Program-made: the position numbers and the translations under genes | NCBI GenBank assembly: GCA_037074705.1 | Contig: CM073593.1 | Location: forward strand, 60,367,501-60,431,500 | Direction of reading: 5' to 3' | Source: Zhengitettix transpicula | Taxonomy: Eukaryota > Arthropoda > Insecta > Orthoptera > Tetrigidae | DNA: 64,000 nt | Notes under the pieces: generated by a model | The model's database searches: none | The model's input: only the letters and a program-made list of their open reading frames with translations | What the model was told of the DNA's origin: nothing | Shown here: in pieces, positions 57,002 to 64,000 of the stretch | How positions within the stretch are numbered: position 1 is the first letter of the stretch | How the letters are laid out: the number at the start of each line of letters is the position of its first letter

Positions 57002-58689
57002 TTTATAAATAAAGTTACGATAATAAGTAATATTTTTTTATTATTTTACGTAATCACTTGCCTATGAAGAATAATACTTCGCAATACAATGAAAATTCTC
57101 TGAAGTTCGTTAGGATTTGAAGTATAGCTGCTATTGCAATTTCAGATGAGCCATAAAGGTACTTTTCCTCGTATAATTTCGTTCATGTTGTACGATTACA
57201 GTCATGTTTATCTCAGACGGGTAATCTTCTCTAAGGCGTCTAACACAAGACTCATAAAACCGTCTTTGGAACATAATAATGCGACTATATATCTAAATTT
57301 ATTGTCAAAAAGATTAATGAACTTGGAAAGTATTAAACTGAGAACTTATTTTATCTAATCTATGATGTTCTTCATCCCCTTATCAATTACGAGTCATATA
57401 TAACACATTATAAACATATTCACAAACTCTAATTGCATCAACCTCCAGGAAAATTGGTTAAGTATTCTCTTCTGCACACGGAAAATAAAAAGATATTTAG
57501 GTGAACAAATGTGTTTCGCTCACATGTACCAAAAAAATAGTCAAGCTTAGAGTGTGGAATGATATACCTATAATTGAATAAAATATTTCTTTTCAAATGT
57601 AGAAGTAGTAGAAACGCGAGTACCCGGTAAACGACAGCTGAAACAAAATATGAAAAGAGCTTCAGGAACTAGCTGTAAGTGAAGCAATTACGAGCCATAA
57701 AAGTTAAAATGTTTCGGGCCGGAAAGAGATAGGGAATGGCTCAAGACACGCGGACCATTTTCTCACGCAGGCTCGAAAGTGCAAAGCATCACAAGATTAT
57801 GAATTAAACATTCTCAGGATTTCAACCGCCATAAATATTTATTAATACTAACTCTGCCATTTGTATATTAATAAGTATTTAACCCAGAGAATGTTTTTTC
57901 CCCATAATTTACTCCGAGTAAGCCCTTGCTGTCTTATAACCAGATTAATCCTAACTAAACAGTATATCAGATGATAGAGAAATGGATCTGGTGCGAGAAT
58001 AGAATTGAAAAGGTAAGTACAGAAGATGTTTTCAGGGAATGGTAATCCAAAATCTGAGTGGAGTGTTGCTGAATAAAAATGATAGCTAATGTGAATGGGA
58101 GAGATATATGATTGAGGTGTGGTGCGAGATTATACAAGATAGTGCACGAGCGAGATGAAAATTATTATTTTTCATGTGTAGATAGATGCATGATGAGTTT
58201 TAATTCTGAAAAAATATGTGCTTTATCCGAAAAAAAACTTTCTAATCGTTTCCATAACCTGCTAGACCACGAATTTGAGAAATTCAGGTGGGCCGTAGAA
58301 ATGTAATCGGGCGAAACTAACTGACTTGGAAAAGACAATTAACGAGAAAGAATAAGTGAGAATTCTTTTTTTTACTCAGAATATTGCAGTTTTAGACTAC
58401 ATTACTAATTTTTATGAAAAAATATTATATTACATTTTGTTGGAAGGCCTAGAATACATTACGCAATACGTACGGTTTCATTCTGATTGTTTTATTTGGA
58501 TTTTATAAACAGAATAAATGTTGATGTTATGTTAATAAACTGAGGAAGTATTCCTTTGCAAAAAGATCTACATAATTGTAAGATTTTTAATTTTTAGTAA
58601 TTCATACACAATTAAATATAACACATTGTAATGATGAAAATGACTACTAAAATATGTTGAATGTGTCGTTTAGATGATTAGGTAAAATT

Positions 58690-58775
58690 AATCAATCGGA
58701 ATAAAATCCGTTTATTATAATTTACGAGGCTTCCGACGCTGGTACTCCTTAAGAAATGGTCTTCATTTCCACAAT
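58690..58775 (-). repeat. Retroelement tail relic
   Basis: On the minus strand, ATGAAGACCATTTCTTAAGG followed by AGTACCAGCGTCGGAAGCC and an A/T-rich end; same general layout (GAAGA, hairpin-like middle, GTCGGAA) as other tails here. Confidence 0.4.
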
Positions 58776-60027
58776 CCTATAAAATAAAAGTCAATATAAC
58801 AAGGGAATGGATATATTGAAAATATTATAAAAGTTTTGGGAGTGTAATAGTTGGGACTAATACCATTTGTTGTTGTTGCAATAGAGCACGTGACTTAGTG
58901 AACAATATTCAGAATCAAACATTCGAATTTTTCTGTTAATGACGTGCCATTTATATCTAGATCACGTGTATTATTCATCAAATCCCTGAAATTTGCGATC
59001 AGGAACCGTGGATAAAACGTCAAGTGTTGTGATTACAGACAACCACTTAATTATACATTGAAACAAACAACGCAGTACATTTATTCTCCTCGAGCAATCG
59101 TATACGATTTTTCCCATTACATGTAAGGGACCTACTTGTTGTCAAAGTAAGTAGTTGTTGTCGCAAGGAAAAGCACACACGACGGCAGACTCCACTGTCA
59201 ACAATTCTGGTGGTAAACATTGCTCTCAGAGGAGCAGTGACCATGATAAAAGCAGCGATACTCTAAATAGAATATATATTACATAATTACAATCTTCTTA
59301 ACAGTGAGACATTTTATTTGTATGTTGACGATTAAATACTTCTTCAGTGCCCTATATTGTAATTTCATCAAGACAGTTATTTAGGAGAAGATCCGAATAT
59401 CAAACTTTTTCTTATTAAGCATAAATCAGCAATCAGATTAAATTATAATCTATACGCCAATGAGGTAGCTTAATATTTTCACTCCCCCATAGATACTTAT
59501 AATTATTCTCTTATTCAATTAATTTTGATTTGTTTAGTTCAAAAGGTGTACTATCCACAGTAAAAATATCATGAATTAAAAATTAAATGACAATGGCGAA
59601 TTTGCTTAAAAATAAATGGACGAAGAATGCTGATGTTACGAACATATTTTAACGAGAAAAATGTCAACACATGTGCAGGAATTGTGATTGTAGGTATACA
59701 CAACCACAATGTATTAGAATGATGTTCTGTACGTAAAATTTATCGTGATGCATCGCCAGACAATTTATACAACTTAACACTCTATTAAGCGGTTATATTT
59801 CATTATAGGAAGAAAATTGATTCACCAGCAGATATAATGTAAAAACTGTAAACGAGAGATGCTGAACCGTAAAAATGAATTAAAACAGGATATATAAATA
59901 ATTAATCAAACGGCCTTGAGTCAGAAAATTGTTTATAGCCAAAAATTTTAATATACCGAAGTTTCGTACTTTTTTCGGTTGCAACAGAAAAACCTAAATT
60001 GTTTACCTGTTTTATACAAAAGTTATT

Positions 60028-60095
60028 AAAAGCTGAAGATGTCCTAAAAATGACGGAACGTCGGTATATTTAATTTTTAGTTAATAATCAATTTT
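60028..60095 (+). repeat. Retroelement tail relic
   Basis: GCTGAAGATGTCCTAAAAAT followed by GACGGAACGTCGGTATATT: CTGAAGA box, partial hairpin, then GAAC-GTCGG, a common insect retroelement 3' end. Confidence 0.5.
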
Positions 60096-61971
60096 ATGAC
60101 TGAAGGCCGTTTATTTATTTCTATTATTATAAATGTCAATTATTTTTTCATTTTTTTAAAACAGAATATATTTCAATAGTCTTGACGGAACCGTGACGGA
60201 TAATCAAAAGAACAGTGAGAAAGGATAATCTTTTTTCTCCAGAAAAACAGCATTTTTTACAATATTTTAACAATACATAACTACATTAACAAGCAACCTA
60301 CTATTTGGAATGGTTAAAGGAATGAGTTACTGTGAAGCAGTCTAGTGAGATTATTACCAACAAAAAAAATTCAAAATGATAATCCAGTGAACCTAATATG
60401 GAGAGAACAATGCCAACAACAGAAAAGATTTGCAGTTACCATTGTCGTATTTTCTCCAAAATAAAATAACCCTTTGTCATAAAAAGAGAGCTTTGATCAT
60501 ATAAAAATTAAACGGGCAGATGAATTGGTAATTACTTTGCCCCGTTCTTTTCTTTTAGAAATCAGTCCTCTGGTAAAATTAAGATTAAATTATGTGGTTT
60601 CATTTCAATGAGTGGTCGAAAATATACGGGATACGCATTAGTCGTATTCTTGCCTCATCATAATTGATAATACTGACGTTATCCCAAATATACTCCAAGA
60701 TTCATTTTTCAATTAGGAATAAATTATGAATATTTATAAATATCTGAGAAATACCATTAATTTTATTCTGAGACCTGGATGTATGTTCGACAGTGCTAAT
60801 TCGTAGTTGGTTATATTTTTATAATTCCACTGACAACGAAAAATCGTATTTATTACATTATTGTTACTGAAATAGTGCAATTAATATTTATATGCCATAA
60901 TGTGAAAGAGGACCTGATTTTCCTTTTTTAAAACCATAACTTGAAATAAACGTTTTGCCTTGTGATTACAAATCATGATAAATATTAGAAACGAATTATG
61001 TAGTTATACTTTCGGAATCTTCATTTTTTAATTTTCAGTTATTAACTATTAGTTTGTAATTATGTCTTTTCATGAACTGGAATCGAATGAGAAATTCAGT
61101 CTGTTATAATGAAAAGAATGCAAAATGGAGCCTATGAAATTTTATGCGCCTCGGCCAGTGTTTATTTGATCTGTTCTTGCCTGTGCTTGAAACATCTGGC
61201 CTTAGCTTTGTTGAAAACTAATGAGTTATAAGGTGCTAAAACTTCTGCTCAAGTAGGCTGTGACGAAAATAAAGATTCTATTCCTGCTGGGCATTTAGTT
61301 CGTTACATCACAATTTTCGTCAACAGGTGTTATAGACAATATTAATGTTTGAATATAAGCTTTGTAAATCTTTATTAATTTATTCTAAATCACTCTAGTA
61401 AACTCAGACAGGTCCCAATAATATAATAAAGCTTCAATTTTTTTTTGAAAAAACTAAATGAACATATTTTGAGGTTCTTTATCACCTTGTCTCGTAGATT
61501 TAGCAGAATACCAGATTAAGATGATTGTTTTGTTATTTAAGTGATTGCAAACTTCATGATAGAACCTCTTACAGGCGTGGACCACACCTTAGCTCAGCAA
61601 AAAATAAGGAAATGGCTATTTCAGGAGTTAAGTTCTCTTATTTATAACTTTTCTGTGAGACCCGACGGCGTGAAGTCTGATAAGAATCTAAATATGATGC
61701 GGTCATAAACAGAAAACGAGGCTTTTAAAAATAAATAATTCCTGGGCCATTTTTTGTTCTTAAGGAGTTTGACATTTAAATGCACATACTTCCCATGAGT
61801 TTCATTTAATGAACTCTGAAAGAAGGAGAGCGATAAATTAATTGACATTGAGGTTAGAAGGTCCAAGGTAAACTATTAGTTATATTTATTTGACACATGT
61901 AGGAAGTCGTGTATTAAATTATGTAAAATTTGAGTAATCTTATATAAGTTACAAAAAGAAATATAATTTAC

Positions 61972-62100
61972 AGAAGTTCGTTCTTGGACGATAGCCACTT
62001 CACTTGAATACTCATTAAAACGCACAAACCTCTTCACACTTGAAATCTTCAGAGTTGACCGTCCGGACGAACTCTTGTTAGAGCTGTATTTCCTGTTCTC
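61972..62100 (-). CDS. Candidate internal exon, 129 bp, phase 0 to 0
   Basis: Bounded by acceptor TTGATTCAG and donor GTAAAT, exactly 43 codons. Only this one of three frames is open; the others stop within the first third. The product is Ser- and Arg-rich (KYSSNKSSSGRSTLKISS then KRFVRFNEYSSEVAIVQERT), resembling a cytoplasmic tail or regulatory segment rather than a transposon. Base composition is richer in GC than its flanks. I do not recognise the family. Confidence 0.45.
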
Positions 62101-64000
62101 CTGAATCAAGAAATACAACATGTACACAGTATTTAAGAAATTATACAAATCATGCTGGAAAACAATTTAACAGAAGTCATGATTACAACAGAAAACAGCG
62201 TTGTCGTGAGGCGTTTCTTGATAATGAAGCATTTTGTTGCTCGGGTGCATGCTACGAGGCGAGGGAGCTTGTGGTAAGGTTTTGCTTGTACTACTACATT
62301 TAAAGAAACACGAGTAATACAGTAACAAACGTTTATTACAAGCCATTTATTAATCAATGTACTACTAACAAATAACGAGGATGAATCACAATTAAATGAT
62401 ATATCTTGCGAGATTTTATTTTAACTCTATAAAAACCCAGCAACTATTATAAAAGAGCGCGATGATAAATATGAATGAAATCTTAGGAATACTTAATTAG
62501 AAAATTACAACGAACCTCGCAAGTTCGATTTCTGATATTTTAAAATAATGTTGTTTACATTGAAAATCAAATTGAAATAAATTCATTTTCTATACGATAA
62601 ATGGATGTGGTAATCATATTGTGTTTCACAGAATTGATGAATAATTGTAGAGTTTTTATAAGAAGTGTTTCAGAAATTTGGTAAAACTCATTCTTGCCAC
62701 TATAGGCAAATAATGCAAATGGTTTTCATTTTGAAGCATCTTTCTCCTGTTTAATTATGTAATTTATTACGTCTGTACCTATTACAAAATATTTTTTCCA
62801 CAAACGAGAATAGTATATTTCGTCCTTGGAGTGCCACAGGAATCAGATGGTGAAAGCTACGTCAGTTAATCTCCCGAAACGTAAAGCCGAAAGAAGAGTA
62901 AAGCTCAAACGACCGTCAGATTTTCTAAGCAGTGAAACGTAATAATTGCGTGCACTACAAATTTTAATATTAAATTTCATATCCTATAAACAATACTGAA
63001 ATTAATGTACTCTCAATTATCGTACCATCACGTTTTTATGCTGGGGCCTGCTAATGAGCAGTTATCCCCTTGAATGTAACTAATGTAAATTGTAAAATAA
63101 AAAACCAATGAAAAAAATTGAATAGCGAAAGAACATAAATCGCCAATAAATTTAAATCCCTGACATTCACAATAATATTTTGCTGCCTTGCCTTGTTTTT
63201 CATGATTTATATACAGAATTATTAAACCTGAAGAGGTCTTAAAAAGAATGAAACTTTGTATATATAATGTTTTGTTAATAAAAATAATTTTCTGTTTTTT
63301 TAAAATTTCATTTGAAGTTCGTAATGGCGGCATGAATTAATTTTTCGGAATAAAACGAACGGTACCGCATAAATAATGAGTTATAAACACGCATATACTG
63401 ATTATATCGTTCAAAAGTAGCGAATTAAATGATGCAGTTTTTTTAGAGGTATGATTGTTTGTTATGTGGGAATAAAACTGACCAAGGTAGTTATAATTTT
63501 TGATACAATATTTCTATGTTTATGGCAGTAACACGTTTAAAGTACGGAACTTAATACATTTCGCTAAAATGAACAGCCAATGTGATCGACAGATACCTTA
63601 TCAATATTTCCATCTACTATGGATCGAGCTTCATTCAACACCGACGTTTATATGGATAACGATACCAGTTGTTTATAAATCGTTAAATGAATTTTATAAA
63701 GTTTAGTTTATGAATTATTTTTTAAACCGTAAGTGGGATTTAAAATAGTCGTTTTCAGATCTCAAAATAGAAGCGACGTAATGAAACCAGCTTTGCGTTA
63801 AATATTTGACAGTGGCGTTGAAAGCTCAGTATAAAACAATTTACCCAAATTTTTTCTTCTTTAATATATAACAATATTTTAAGTTGAGAGATTTATTCAA
63901 ATGTTTTCACGAATCACAGTATCGCTATAAACATAAAATCATTCGAACAAGAGAATAGATTCACTGTAACGTTTAATAATAATCAAATTATTTACTTGAG
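62101..64000. other. AT-rich right edge, no further gene recognised
   Basis: Other than the retroelement tail at 63,226-63,290 and a 34-codon ORF near 62,177-62,281 nothing stands out. Confidence 0.5.
63226..63290 (+). repeat. Retroelement tail relic
   Basis: CCTGAAGAGGTCTTAAAAAG followed by AATGAAACTTTG and an AT-rich tail, again CTGAAGA, small hairpin (TCTT/AAGA) and GAAA. Confidence 0.45.

Larger units (their letters stand above)
57002..61960. other. AT-rich stretch with two retroelement tails
   Basis: No gene recognised. Short ORFs at 57,134-57,358, 58,112-58,306 and 59,047-59,244 lack any support beyond being open. Confidence 0.5.

Noticed and set aside
57134..57358. 74-codon plus-strand ORF next to the Helentron-like element
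   Set aside because: AT-rich, no domain, no splice context; length is within chance expectation.

Overview
This is an AT-rich (roughly 30 % GC by eye), intron-rich animal genome segment, most likely from an insect with a large genome. The basis is the gene family identity, short exons (about 90-680 bp) separated by AT-rich introns, and arthropod-style mobile elements (a Helitron/Helentron-like element, a mariner-like end, a tRNA-derived SINE, and short retroelement tails with hairpins). A hemimetabolous insect such as a cockroach or termite would fit, but the sequence alone does not prove this.

Left part (1 to ~26,220, minus strand): the 5' two thirds of one gene, Rabconnectin-3 alpha (DmX / DMXL1-DMXL2 family). 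I traced 34 coding exons by hand from the ATG at 26,217 to the left window edge. The reading frame stays open across all 33 junctions and gives about 1,971 residues. That is the N-terminal WD40 region plus most of the conserved Rav1p-like central domain. The C-terminal third (about 1,000 residues in the family) lies off the left edge. One intron (13,463-13,642) is of the GC-AG type. Several introns carry copies of a short palindrome-forming repeat family, including a flawless 332-bp palindrome with no spacer (2,317-2,648).

Middle (~26,220 to ~38,000): a compact candidate promoter for the gene, with CRE-like and YY1-like sites and a tiny upstream ORF that overlaps the start codon. After it comes a long AT-rich stretch in which I see no convincing gene.

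Right part (~38,000 to 64,000): mostly AT-rich non-coding DNA. It holds a mariner-like inverted-repeat end, a decayed LINE 3' end, a tRNA-SINE relic, a complete-looking ~760-bp non-autonomous Helentron-like element (56,243-57,001) and several retroelement tails. Three splice-flanked pieces on the minus strand (61,972-62,100; 43,228-43,252; 38,659-38,768) have compatible phases and join into one open frame ending in a stop. They could be the 3' exons of an unrecognised long-intron gene upstream of Rabconnectin-3 alpha. A CpG-rich patch at ~54,300-55,600 looks like another possible promoter with short ORFs.

No tRNA, rRNA, CRISPR or bacterial-type features were seen. The main biology is a V-ATPase regulator gene whose introns have been invaded by hairpin-forming repeats that carry splice-site-like junctions.
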